This document shows, piece by piece, positions 37,068-45,092 of a stretch of 64,000 nucleotides of DNA; position 1 is the stretch's first letter, and every line of letters starts with the position of its first letter. Made by a program: the position numbers and the translations under genes. Origin of the DNA: Chthoniobacteraceae bacterium (GTDB lineage Bacteria > Verrucomicrobiota > Verrucomicrobiia > Chthoniobacterales > Chthoniobacteraceae); NCBI GenBank assembly GCA_947471505.1, contig CANIWM010000006.1, forward strand, positions 59,165-123,164, in the 5' to 3' direction. The notes below the pieces were generated by a model that searched no databases, had not been told where the DNA came from, and was given only the letters and a program-made list of their open reading frames with translations.

Positions 37068-38225
37068 CTAGCCGTTCACGCGCCGCACTTTCTCCACGAC
37101 TTGCGGGACAATCTCTAGTGCGCGGGTGATTTGCGCCGGCGTGTTGAAGCGACCAAACGAAAAGCGCAGCGTGCCTCGGGCGCGGGTGTCGTCGTGTCCC
37201 ATGGCGCGCAGGACGTGCGAGGGCTCGTGCTGGCCGGTGGTGCAAGCGGAGCCCGCGCTACAGCAGATGCCGCGTTGATCGAGAAGCATCAGGAGCGCCT
37301 CACTCTCCACGCCGGGGAACGCGAGGCTCGTGGTATTGGGCAGCCGGTTCACGCGGTCGCCGTTCACTTGTGCGCCGGGGATTGAGGCGAGGATTCCGGC
37401 TTCAAAAGTATCGCGCATCGCTCGCACTTCCGTGGCTTCGTGGGCGATGCCTTGCGCGGCGAGTTCGCACGCTTTGCCCAGGGCGACGATGTGGGCGACG
37501 TTCTCGGTGCCTGCACGGCGGCTGGTCTCTTGCCCGCCGCCGGTGACGAATGGGATGAACTTCGTTTTGCGATTCAGGTAAAGCACGCCGACGCCTTTGG
37601 GCGCGTGCAGTTTGTGCCCGCTGAGGGAGAGGAAGTTCACGGGCATCGCGCTGAGATTCACGGGCACTTTGCCGATGGTCTGCACGGCGTCGGTGTGAAA
37701 TGCCGCGCCTTTTTCCCGGACGATGCGCGCGATTTCTTCCACGGGGAAAAGGACGCCGGTTTCGTTGTTGGCCCACATGATCGAGACGAGCGCCGTCTCG
37801 TCGGTGATGGCGCTTTCCAGCTCGGCGAGGTTGATTTGGCCGTCCGCGTTCACGCCCAGCCAAGTCACGGCGTGTCCGCGCTTCGCGAGGCCCTCGCATG
37901 TTTTCAGCGTCGCGCTGTGCTCCACGCGCGTCGTGACGATGTGTTGCCGGTCGCGGTCCATGCGCAGCGCGGAGTGAATCGCGGCATTCGTGCTCTCGGT
38001 GCCACAGCTCGTGAACTGAACCTCCGACGCCTCACAGCCGAGCAGCCCAGCGACTCGCGCGCGCGCCTTTTCGATGGCGTCACGCGTGGTCCGCCCGATG
38101 CGATAAGCACTGGATGGATTGCCATAGTGGTCGCGCAAAAACGGCAGCATTTCCTCCACCACGAGTGGGTCCACCTGCGTCGTTGCGTTATTGTCGAAGT
38201 AAAGAATGTCGCTGCTGTCGCTCAT
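37068..38225 (-). CDS. Cysteine desulfurase (NifS/IscS family)
   Basis: Choosing the ATG at 38225 gives 385 residues, normal for the family. PLP enzyme signatures: YFDNNATTQVDP, HYGNPSS, VEHSATLKTCEGL (His103), HTDAVQTIGK, SLSGHKLHAPKGVGVLYL with PLP-Lys205, GGGQETSRRAGTEN and the catalytic Cys328 in CCSAGSACTTG. It moves sulfur from cysteine to acceptor proteins for Fe-S clusters or thiolated tRNA. No iscU, sufE or mnmA gene is adjacent, so the pathway cannot be settled from context. Divergent from the Tat protein at 38327. Confidence 0.94.
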   Translation of the reverse strand: MSDSSDILYFDNNATTQVDPLVVEEMLPFLRDHYGNPSSAYRIGRTTRDAIEKARARVAGLLGCEASEVQFTSCGTESTNAAIHSALRMDRDRQHIVTTRVEHSATLKTCEGLAKRGHAVTWLGVNADGQINLAELESAITDETALVSIMWANNETGVLFPVEEIARIVREKGAAFHTDAVQTIGKVPVNLSAMPVNFLSLSGHKLHAPKGVGVLYLNRKTKFIPFVTGGGQETSRRAGTENVAHIVALGKACELAAQGIAHEATEVRAMRDTFEAGILASIPGAQVNGDRVNRLPNTTSLAFPGVESEALLMLLDQRGICCSAGSACTTGQHEPSHVLRAMGHDDTRARGTLRFSFGRFNTPAQITRALEIVPQVVEKVRRVNG

Positions 38226-38326
38226 ACCAAAGGGCGGCGAAACTAAGCGCACAGCGCCGCTCGGCAAGGCAACATTCGCGCAAACAGAGGCTTGCTCGCA
38301 TCTCGGTGCAGGCACAACGTCACTAC

Positions 38327-39313
38327 ATGAACACACACCTCTCCGACTGCACCACCTGCGCCCCACGAATCATCGTCATCAACGAACCGCTCGACCGGCG
38401 TTCGTTTTTGAAAAAGACCACCGCCGCCGCGCTCGCGCTGGCAGCCGCTCCGGCGGCTCGTGCGGCGAAGAGCGAGACGCTCGTCCAGCAGCTCCACAAG
38501 AGCCTCACGGAGGCGCAACGCAAGGCGGTGTGCTTCGCGTTTAACGATCCGAAACGCTCGCTCGTGGACAACAACTGGCAGATCGTCCCGGAGACGGTGG
38601 GCGGCTTTTTTACCGGCGACCAGCAAGCGCTCATCCGCGATATTTTCACCGGGCTCCATTCGCCGGAATACGCCGAGACGGTGATGAAACAAGTCGCGAG
38701 CGATTCGGGCAAAGCGGGATTCGGCGCGAGCAGCGTTGCGCTTTTCGGCGAACCGGAGAGCGGTAAGTTTGAGTTCGTCCTCACCGGCCGCCACTGCACG
38801 AGGCGTTGCGATGGCGACAGCGTGGAAGGCGCGGCGTTTGGCGGTCCCATCTTTTACGGACATGCCGCCGGCAGCTTCAACGAAGGTCCGGCGCACGAAG
38901 GCAATGCCTATTGGTTCCAGGCAAAGCGCGCGAACGAAGTCTTCAAGATGCTCGACGGCAAACAGCGCGAAGCCGCCCTGCTCGAACGTGGCCGCGAAGA
39001 AACGAGCGACGACACTGTGAAACTCACCGGAAAGAAAACGGGGCTGGACGGACTCGCAGTGCGCGACATGTCGAAGGACCAGCAGGACGGCGTCCGCGCT
39101 GTGATCCGGGACCTGCTCGCGCCGTTCCGCAAAGAGGACGCAGACGAAGCGATGAAGCTGATCACATTTGAAGACCTCCACATGGCTTTCTACAAAGCAG
39201 GCGACATCGGCAAGGACGGCGTGTGGGACGTCTGGCAGATCGAAGGGCCCAACATGGTCTGGCACTTCCGCGGCTCTCCACACGTGCATGTGTGGGCCAA
39301 TATCCGCGCTTAA
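38327..39313 (+). CDS. Tat-exported protein resembling DUF3500
   Basis: The ATG at 38327 gives 328 residues with a twin-arginine leader (LDRRSFLKKTTAAALALAAAPAARA). The mature protein has LTEAQRKAVCFAFNDPKRS, VPETVGGFFTGDQQALIRDI, ALFGEPESGKFEFVLTGRHC and GGPIFYGHAAGSFNEGPAHEG, the ordered blocks I associate with the DUF3500 family. It ends with MVWHFRGSPHVHVWANI, a His-rich strand that could bind metal. No reaction is known. The start is 101 bp from the divergent cysteine desulfurase start, and the stop is 9 bp from the convergent YncE/phosphoesterase stop. Confidence 0.75.
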   Translation: MNTHLSDCTTCAPRIIVINEPLDRRSFLKKTTAAALALAAAPAARAAKSETLVQQLHKSLTEAQRKAVCFAFNDPKRSLVDNNWQIVPETVGGFFTGDQQALIRDIFTGLHSPEYAETVMKQVASDSGKAGFGASSVALFGEPESGKFEFVLTGRHCTRRCDGDSVEGAAFGGPIFYGHAAGSFNEGPAHEGNAYWFQAKRANEVFKMLDGKQREAALLERGREETSDDTVKLTGKKTGLDGLAVRDMSKDQQDGVRAVIRDLLAPFRKEDADEAMKLITFEDLHMAFYKAGDIGKDGVWDVWQIEGPNMVWHFRGSPHVHVWANIRA

Positions 39314-39322
39314 TTCGCGGGA

Positions 39323-41983
39323 CTACTCGTCATCCTCATCGCGTCCGACCGCCCACTCCGGATACGGGGCGGCGCTGCCTTTCATCGCGTGCCAAAGAAT
39401 GCGGTTCAGCACGTCTTCGGGCGCTTTGTCCACTTCGCGGAAATTGAGCGAGGCAGACTTCTCGGCGTTGGCGCGCAAGAGAGCGTCTTTGATCAGGTCG
39501 ATAGGCGTGTTCATTTGATCGAGCGGGACGTTTGCGGCCAGCGCTTTGTATGGCGTGAAGTCCGGCTTTTCCGTGAAGCAGTCGGACATAGGCGTGGCGC
39601 TCGCATCGAACTGATTCATCGGCGGGAGCCCGAGGATTTGCTCGATCGTGCGGATGATGCTGGTCGTGTTGTATTGCGTGCTGATGACGTCGCCGCGCTT
39701 TGTGTACGGGCTGATGCAGTAGGCGGTCGTGCGGTAGCCGCTGACGTGGTCCCAGCCGGCTTGCGGGTCGTCTTCGATGGCGAAAATCGCCGTCTCCTTC
39801 CAAAATTTGCTATGCGAGATGGCCTCGACGATCCGTCCGAATGCGAGGTCATTGTCGGCCATATATGCGGCGGGTGTCGGCGTACCCTTGCTGGTTCCGT
39901 TGGTGTGGTCATTTGGGAGGCAGATGAATATGAGATTCGGGAACTCGCCCTTTTCCTCAAACTGCTTGAGCTCGCGGATGAAAAAGTCGGCGCGGTATTG
40001 GTCGGGCACCTCCATCGACCAGCCGACGTAATCGGTGGGGACGTAGGGTTTGAGCGATTCGACAACGGGGTAGCTGGCAAAAATTACGTCATCGGACTCG
40101 CCCTTCCACTTGCGATAACAGTCGAGGAACTTCGGCGAACCCTTGCGCTGCGGGTCCCGCCATTTGACGTCGGGTGCGGCAAACTCCCCGTAGTTGCGCA
40201 AAGTCTTTTTGTGTTTGATCGCATTGTCCCACAAAAAGCCGCCGGGTGAATAAGCGAGCGCGTCGGACTCGTCCTCGCCCATCCCGTCGGGGTAGCTGCG
40301 CGGGAATCCGGCGAACGACTTTTCCATGTAGTCGGTGGCAAATGCAGTGGTGCTCCACTGGTGTCCATCGGCGCTAAGAATTCCGGCGCAATACGTGTTG
40401 TCGAGCAGCACGAAATCGTTCGCGAGCTTGTGGAGATTCGGCGTGATTTTCTCGCCGAAGATGCAGAGCTCCGGATCGCCGTTCCCTTTCGCGATGTCGC
40501 CGAGCACCTGATCGTACGTCCGATTTTCCTTGATGATGTAAACGACGTGTTTGAACACGCTCGGCTCGCCAATACGCTCCGGCACGGGCCGCGCGGGCTG
40601 GTCGGGACGCGGCGGGAGTTTGCTCGCGACGACTGCTTCGCGGCGGAGATTGCGCAGGACGGTCTCGGTAAGCTTCGGCAGGGCTTCGTCCTTCGGAAGC
40701 GGGACGAGCGAAATGGAGCCGCTGTAGTGATGCGAGTTAAAGCCGTCTTTCCCCTCTTTGCTTTTCTTTTTGAGCGCCGGGTGACCTTTGATGTTTGCGA
40801 CAGCCAGAATGTCACGTGTTTTGTCGAGCACGAGCGCGCCCGGAAACCAGCCGACGGGAATCAATCCGCGCAATTTCGATTCACGCTCGGCGGGATCAAA
40901 GTCGATGACGGCGATGGCGTTTTGCGTTCCGTTCGCGACGTAGAGCGTCGTGCCGCCTTTGCTGAACACCATTGCATTGGGCGATGCGCCGAACAAGTCG
41001 CTCGGCTTTTCCTTCGCCCAGATCGTTTCGACGATTTTGTCTTCCTTCGTGTCGATAACGCTAAGGTTGTCCGAGCCCGCGTTTGCGCAGACGACACAAT
41101 GACCGTCCGGCGAAACAGCGAGCGCGCTTGCGTGGAGCCCGGTAACGACTTCCGAAACAGACTTCCCGGCGGCGAGGTCGATGACGCTCACCGAACCTTC
41201 GCTGGCGATGTGACGAACCGGATCGACGCGCACGACCGTGCCGCGTCCGGCAGGTCCGGTGAGGTCGTCCTTTCCGGGGCGGCGTCCGCCCCAGTTCGAG
41301 ACGTAGGCCTTTTCCCCCACGAGCACGACGTCGTAAGGCGCCACGCCGACATCGAGCGTGCGGAGAATTTTGCCCGACGCGACTTCGAGTTCGAGAAGTG
41401 TGTTCGAGAGGTTGCCGCAGACGTAGAGCTTCGTCGCATCCGCGGAGAGCGCGAGGCCAGCCGGGATTTCCTGTTTGCGGCGCGGGGCGTTTGCCTTGGG
41501 CAGCGGGAGCGAATGCGAGGCGGAGAGTTTGCCATCGTCGCCAACGGTGAAGACTTTGATGGAGCCGTTCACATTGCTGAGGAACAGACGCTTGCCATCA
41601 GGCGAAAAAATGAGGCCCGTGAAGCTCACCTGCGCGTCCTTATCCGGCGCGAGGATGTTTGGCGAAACGACATCGGGCTGCGGTTCGTTAACCTTTTCAT
41701 CGGGCATGGCAACTCGCTGGAGCACCTCGCCAGTCTCCGGATGAAGCACGACGAGTTCGTGGTTTTTTCCAGATGTCACAAGCGACTTTCCATCCGGCGA
41801 AAGCGCAATCACCTGCGGGCGTCCGGCGAAATCAATCTGTCTGCCGAGCGGCGTGAGGACTTGGTTCACCGGCAAAACGGTGCGGTCACCATCGCGGCCG
41901 ACGCGCTCCAAAGTCGCGCCGGGCTCCGGTAACGCGAAGGCGGAATTTGCGATGAGGAGAGCGATGGCGAGAGAAGATTTCAT
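39323..41983 (-). CDS. Exported YncE-like beta-propeller / phosphoesterase fusion (second paralogue)
   Basis: The ATG at 41983 gives 886 residues with a signal peptide (MKSSLAIALLIANSAFA). The propeller spans about 35-450 (VIALSPDGKSLVTSG, GLALSADATKLYVCG, ALAVSPDGHCVVCANAGSD). The phosphoesterase domain begins near residue 480 with VYIIKENRTYDQVLGDIAKG and carries GILSADGHQWSTTAFATDYMEK and FAIEDDPQAGWDHVSGYRTTAY. It has the same order and the same C-terminal MNQFDA and ILWHAMKG phrases as the paralogue at 7756-10323, so the two arose by duplication within the lineage. A periplasmic phosphoesterase role is inferred; the substrate is unknown. Confidence 0.88.
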   Translation of the reverse strand: MKSSLAIALLIANSAFALPEPGATLERVGRDGDRTVLPVNQVLTPLGRQIDFAGRPQVIALSPDGKSLVTSGKNHELVVLHPETGEVLQRVAMPDEKVNEPQPDVVSPNILAPDKDAQVSFTGLIFSPDGKRLFLSNVNGSIKVFTVGDDGKLSASHSLPLPKANAPRRKQEIPAGLALSADATKLYVCGNLSNTLLELEVASGKILRTLDVGVAPYDVVLVGEKAYVSNWGGRRPGKDDLTGPAGRGTVVRVDPVRHIASEGSVSVIDLAAGKSVSEVVTGLHASALAVSPDGHCVVCANAGSDNLSVIDTKEDKIVETIWAKEKPSDLFGASPNAMVFSKGGTTLYVANGTQNAIAVIDFDPAERESKLRGLIPVGWFPGALVLDKTRDILAVANIKGHPALKKKSKEGKDGFNSHHYSGSISLVPLPKDEALPKLTETVLRNLRREAVVASKLPPRPDQPARPVPERIGEPSVFKHVVYIIKENRTYDQVLGDIAKGNGDPELCIFGEKITPNLHKLANDFVLLDNTYCAGILSADGHQWSTTAFATDYMEKSFAGFPRSYPDGMGEDESDALAYSPGGFLWDNAIKHKKTLRNYGEFAAPDVKWRDPQRKGSPKFLDCYRKWKGESDDVIFASYPVVESLKPYVPTDYVGWSMEVPDQYRADFFIRELKQFEEKGEFPNLIFICLPNDHTNGTSKGTPTPAAYMADNDLAFGRIVEAISHSKFWKETAIFAIEDDPQAGWDHVSGYRTTAYCISPYTKRGDVISTQYNTTSIIRTIEQILGLPPMNQFDASATPMSDCFTEKPDFTPYKALAANVPLDQMNTPIDLIKDALLRANAEKSASLNFREVDKAPEDVLNRILWHAMKGSAAPYPEWAVGRDEDDE

Positions 41984-42065
41984 GAAGACCCTCGAAGCGT
42001 AAGCCTCAATGATCCGCGGCGACAAGTTCCGAGCGGGAAAGTCCCGCTGAAGTCAGGCCTCCCAG

Positions 42066-43010
42066 TTACTTCTTCGGGACCCTCTTTCGCGGTGCCTTCC
42101 TGGCCCCGTGGGCTTCGCGTGCGAGGAGTGCGACGGCAGGGTTTTGGATACGTCGCTCGGCGGTGATGAGGTGGAGCTGGATCTTGCAGTCGTCGGTTTG
42201 CCCAAGGGAGACGAACCCATAGCGCTCGATCGCCTCGGTCACGACGATCGTCGGCACCGCGGTAATCCCGATTCCTTCAGTCGCGACAATTTTTGCCATC
42301 GCGGCATCCTCAAACTCTCCGACGACCACCGGTTCTATGCCCGAAACCCGAAACCATTTCTCCAAGTCGCGCCGCAGCGTCGTATTCTGAGTCGGCAGGA
42401 GCATCGGCGCGCCATTCAGATTGCGCGGGAACCGGCCCGCCAGCTTTTTCGCAAGTGCAGGCGCGGCACAAAAGGTCACGCCACTCGCACCGATGGAATG
42501 CGTAAATGTTTTCACATTACCCCCCGAAGGCGGGGGCTCGTCGGTGAGCAGTGCGTCCAGTCGATGAGCTGCGAGCTGGCCGAGCAGATCATCGAGTTTT
42601 CCTTCGCGGCAGGAGACCTGAACCGCCGGAGTCTGAGCGAAGACCGGGCGAAGGATTTCGAGACTGAGGAGTTTCGGAAATGAATCCACAATTCCGATAT
42701 TGAGCCGCTGTGTGCGCGCCGTCGTCCCGCGCAGTGCGGTCGTCAGCAACTCCCGCCCGAGCGCGAAAATCTCCTCTGCGTATCCGTGAATCATTCGCCC
42801 AAAGTCCGTGAGCACGATTGCGCGCCCGCTGCGCCTGTAAAGTGTTTCACCCAACGCCGCCTCAAGCTGCTTTACCTGCGCACAGATCGACGGCTGCGAG
42901 GTGCGAAGCTTTTCCGACGCCCGGCTCACGCTCCCTTCCTGGGCGACTGCGTGAAAGTATCGAAGGTGGTGATAATTGAGCCATTCGGTGGCAGTATTCT
43001 CGGATTCCAT
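42066..43010 (-). CDS. LysR-family regulator, NhaR-like
   Basis: The 314-residue protein has an N-terminal winged helix (about 11-70): LNYHHLRYFHAVAQEGSVSR, ASEKLRTSQPSICAQVKQLE. The LNYxHLxYF opening is typical of NhaR, the sodium- and alkali-responsive activator of nhaA in enterobacteria. Residues 100-300 form the periplasmic-binding-like effector domain (LNIGIVDSFPKLLSLEIL). It is divergent from the HPF-like gene with 69 bp between start codons, the usual arrangement for a LysR protein controlling its neighbour. Which gene it controls and its effector are inferred from context. Confidence 0.85.
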   Translation of the reverse strand: MESENTATEWLNYHHLRYFHAVAQEGSVSRASEKLRTSQPSICAQVKQLEAALGETLYRRSGRAIVLTDFGRMIHGYAEEIFALGRELLTTALRGTTARTQRLNIGIVDSFPKLLSLEILRPVFAQTPAVQVSCREGKLDDLLGQLAAHRLDALLTDEPPPSGGNVKTFTHSIGASGVTFCAAPALAKKLAGRFPRNLNGAPMLLPTQNTTLRRDLEKWFRVSGIEPVVVGEFEDAAMAKIVATEGIGITAVPTIVVTEAIERYGFVSLGQTDDCKIQLHLITAERRIQNPAVALLAREAHGARKAPRKRVPKK

Positions 43011-43079
43011 AAAAGCTCACGGTAGCTTCCATATAGTGTATTTGTCGAATCCGGAAATGGCGCTAAATCTCGGAACGTT

Positions 43080-43430
43080 ATGAAATTCATTCTTACAAAC
43101 AGCAACCATCAGCCATCCGCAGCATTTGCCGAACTCGTTGAAAAAAACATCGAGTTACTCCGCGAAGATCTCCAGATCGACGAAGCCCATATACGATTGG
43201 AACACAACTCCGATGCGAGTCCCGCATTCCGCATTACCGCGCATCTAGTCACGCCCGGGCCGGACGTTTTCGGCGAAGCGGTGGATCACACGCTTCGAGC
43301 GGCTTTGACAAAACTAGTAGCGGTGCTCGAATCGCGAATCGATCACCGTCATCAAAAGCGCGAACGGCGGGCCAGGAGCCATTTCAAAACGTCCGCGCCG
43401 ACCCAGTTCAACACCGCAGCAAAGCGCTAA
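43080..43430 (+). CDS. HPF/RaiA-type ribosome-binding stress protein
   Basis: The 116-residue protein has the short sigma54-modulation/ribosomal S30AE layout: MKFILTNSNHQPSAAFAELV, helix 1, then IDEAHIRLEHNSDASPAFRITAHLVTPGPDVF, and helix 2 DHTLRAALTKLVAVLESRI followed by a basic tail (DHRHQKRERRARSHFK). Short HPF proteins dimerise or silence ribosomes in stress. Several motif positions differ from E. coli HPF, so a paralogous role is possible. It heads the alx/yqhA cluster, 31 bp upstream of alx. Confidence 0.75.
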   Translation: MKFILTNSNHQPSAAFAELVEKNIELLREDLQIDEAHIRLEHNSDASPAFRITAHLVTPGPDVFGEAVDHTLRAALTKLVAVLESRIDHRHQKRERRARSHFKTSAPTQFNTAAKR

Positions 43431-43460
43431 GCAGCACAGCATTCATTTTAGAATTAGAAC

Positions 43461-44423
43461 ATGACAGACACAACCTGGCTCTGGGTCGGCTTCAATCTCT
43501 TCGTACTAGCGATGCTCGCGCTCGATCTCGGCGTATTCCACCGAAAGGCGCATGTCGTATCGTTTCGTGAGGCGATGGGCTGGACTGTCGCATGGGTGAC
43601 GCTCGCAGCTATATTCAATCTTGGCATCTGGCACTTTGCCGGTGCTGAAAAGGCGCTCGAGTTCACGACTGGGTATGTGATCGAGTATTCGCTCAGCGTG
43701 GACAATATCTTTGTCTTTGCGCTGCTGTTCTCATACTTCGCGGTCCCCGCCGCCTATCAGCACCGCGTCCTTTTCTGGGGAATTCTCGGTGCGTTGGTCA
43801 TGCGTGCAGTGATGATTGTCGCGGGGAGTGTTCTCATCACCAAATTTGCGTGGATTATCTACGTGTTCGGCGCATTCCTCATCCTCACGGGAATCAAGAT
43901 GATTGTGAAACGCGAAGAGGAGATTCATCCCGAGCGAAACCCAGTCGTGAAGTGGTTCAAGAGGCTAATGCCTGTCACGGCAGACTACCGCGGCGACAAG
44001 TTCTTCGTTCGCGAGAACGGCGTCCGAATGGCGACTCCGCTCTTTGTGGTGCTGATGTTGGTGGAACTGTCGGACGTGCTGTTTGCTGTCGATTCCATCC
44101 CTGCAATCTTCGCAGTCACCAAGGACCCGTTCATTGTCTATACTTCCAACGTCTTCGCCATCCTCGGACTGCGTTCGCTGTATTTCGCACTGGCCGGAGT
44201 TTTGGACAAGTTCCACTACCTCAAAATCGGTCTCGGCGTCGTGCTTACATTCGTCGGCGTGAAGATGTTGCTTGGCCACACACCGTTGAAAATCGACACG
44301 CTCGTTTCGCTCGGAGTGATTATTGCGGTGCTCGCGACCTCGATCGTTATGTCGCTGGTGCGGCCCAAGAAGGTGATCATCAAAAGTGATGCTCATGCTC
44401 CCGCCCCTGCGCTCATTGATTGA
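43461..44423 (+). CDS. alx: TerC-family membrane protein, Alx-like manganese/alkali transporter
   Basis: A 320-residue protein, close in length to E. coli Alx, with about nine membrane segments. Signature stretches: FTTGYVIEYSLSVDNIFVFALLFSYF with the acidic membrane residues of the first half, and LVELSDVLFAVDSIPAIFAVT in the second half, the duplicated (E/D)-containing helix of TerC proteins. IIYVFGAFLILTGIKMIVKREEE and ILGLRSLYFALAG are also conserved. TerC/Alx proteins export manganese and respond to alkaline pH. The 30-bp gap to the HPF-like gene leaves no room for the yybP-ykoY riboswitch that precedes alx in E. coli, so control is probably through the upstream promoter. Confidence 0.92.
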   Translation: MTDTTWLWVGFNLFVLAMLALDLGVFHRKAHVVSFREAMGWTVAWVTLAAIFNLGIWHFAGAEKALEFTTGYVIEYSLSVDNIFVFALLFSYFAVPAAYQHRVLFWGILGALVMRAVMIVAGSVLITKFAWIIYVFGAFLILTGIKMIVKREEEIHPERNPVVKWFKRLMPVTADYRGDKFFVRENGVRMATPLFVVLMLVELSDVLFAVDSIPAIFAVTKDPFIVYTSNVFAILGLRSLYFALAGVLDKFHYLKIGLGVVLTFVGVKMLLGHTPLKIDTLVSLGVIIAVLATSIVMSLVRPKKVIIKSDAHAPAPALID

Positions 44424-44449
44424 TGCCTGTTTCCTTAATTCAATAGTCA

Positions 44450-44974
44450 ATGAATTCGCAAAATACCCAACAACACCCGCTCGGACGCCTCATTTTCCTT
44501 AGCCGCTGGCTCCAGGCTCCGCTCTACCTCGGGCTCATCGTGGCGCAGGGAGTTTACGTCTTCCGGTTCTTTATGGAGCTCTGGCACCTCATCACCATCG
44601 CCGCCGATGTCGGCACGGTGAAAGAGTCGGACATCATGCTCATCGTACTTGGTCTCATTGATGTCGTAATGATCGCGAATCTCCTCATCATGGTCATCAT
44701 CGGAGGCTACGAGACATTCGTTTCCAAGCTCCGCCTTAATGGACATCCCGACCAACCCGAGTGGCTTTCTCACGTGAACGCAGGCGTGCTCAAAGTGAAG
44801 CTCGCCACCGCGCTCATCGGTATCTCTTCCATTCATCTCTTGAAGACCTTTATCGATTTGAAAATGCACACCCAGCATGAGATTCTATGGCAGGTCATCA
44901 TCCACACGGTTTTTGTCTTCTCAGCCTTGATGTTGGCCTGGATTGAGCGCCTCGTTGCCGCGCCAAAACACTAA
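44450..44974 (+). CDS. UPF0114 (YqhA-like) membrane protein
   Basis: A 174-residue protein starting MNSQNTQQHPLGRLIFLSRWLQAPLYLGLIVAQ, the conserved beginning of the UPF0114/YqhA family. Three or four membrane segments follow, including DIMLIVLGLIDVVMIANLLIMVIIGGYETFVSKL, the family's most conserved block. Function is unknown; the gene commonly sits with stress or transport genes. It starts 26 bp after alx and is the last gene of this cluster. Confidence 0.9.
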   Translation: MNSQNTQQHPLGRLIFLSRWLQAPLYLGLIVAQGVYVFRFFMELWHLITIAADVGTVKESDIMLIVLGLIDVVMIANLLIMVIIGGYETFVSKLRLNGHPDQPEWLSHVNAGVLKVKLATALIGISSIHLLKTFIDLKMHTQHEILWQVIIHTVFVFSALMLAWIERLVAAPKH

Positions 44975-45092
44975 TCTGCGTGAGGGACAAGTCTTCGCTC
45001 ACCGGCGCTTCCTGCGTGCCGCGGCGTGAGCGGCGGGCGATTAAACAGCCGAGGCCGCTAAAATGAGCGGGCGTCGTTTTCGAGCTCCCTCC

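Noticed and set aside
40361..41932. Plus-strand open frame of 523 codons
   Set aside because: Antisense shadow of the second YncE/phosphoesterase gene.
43431..43460. yybP-ykoY manganese riboswitch before alx
   Set aside because: The gap to the preceding gene is only 30 bp, too short for the aptamer, and no matching stem is visible.
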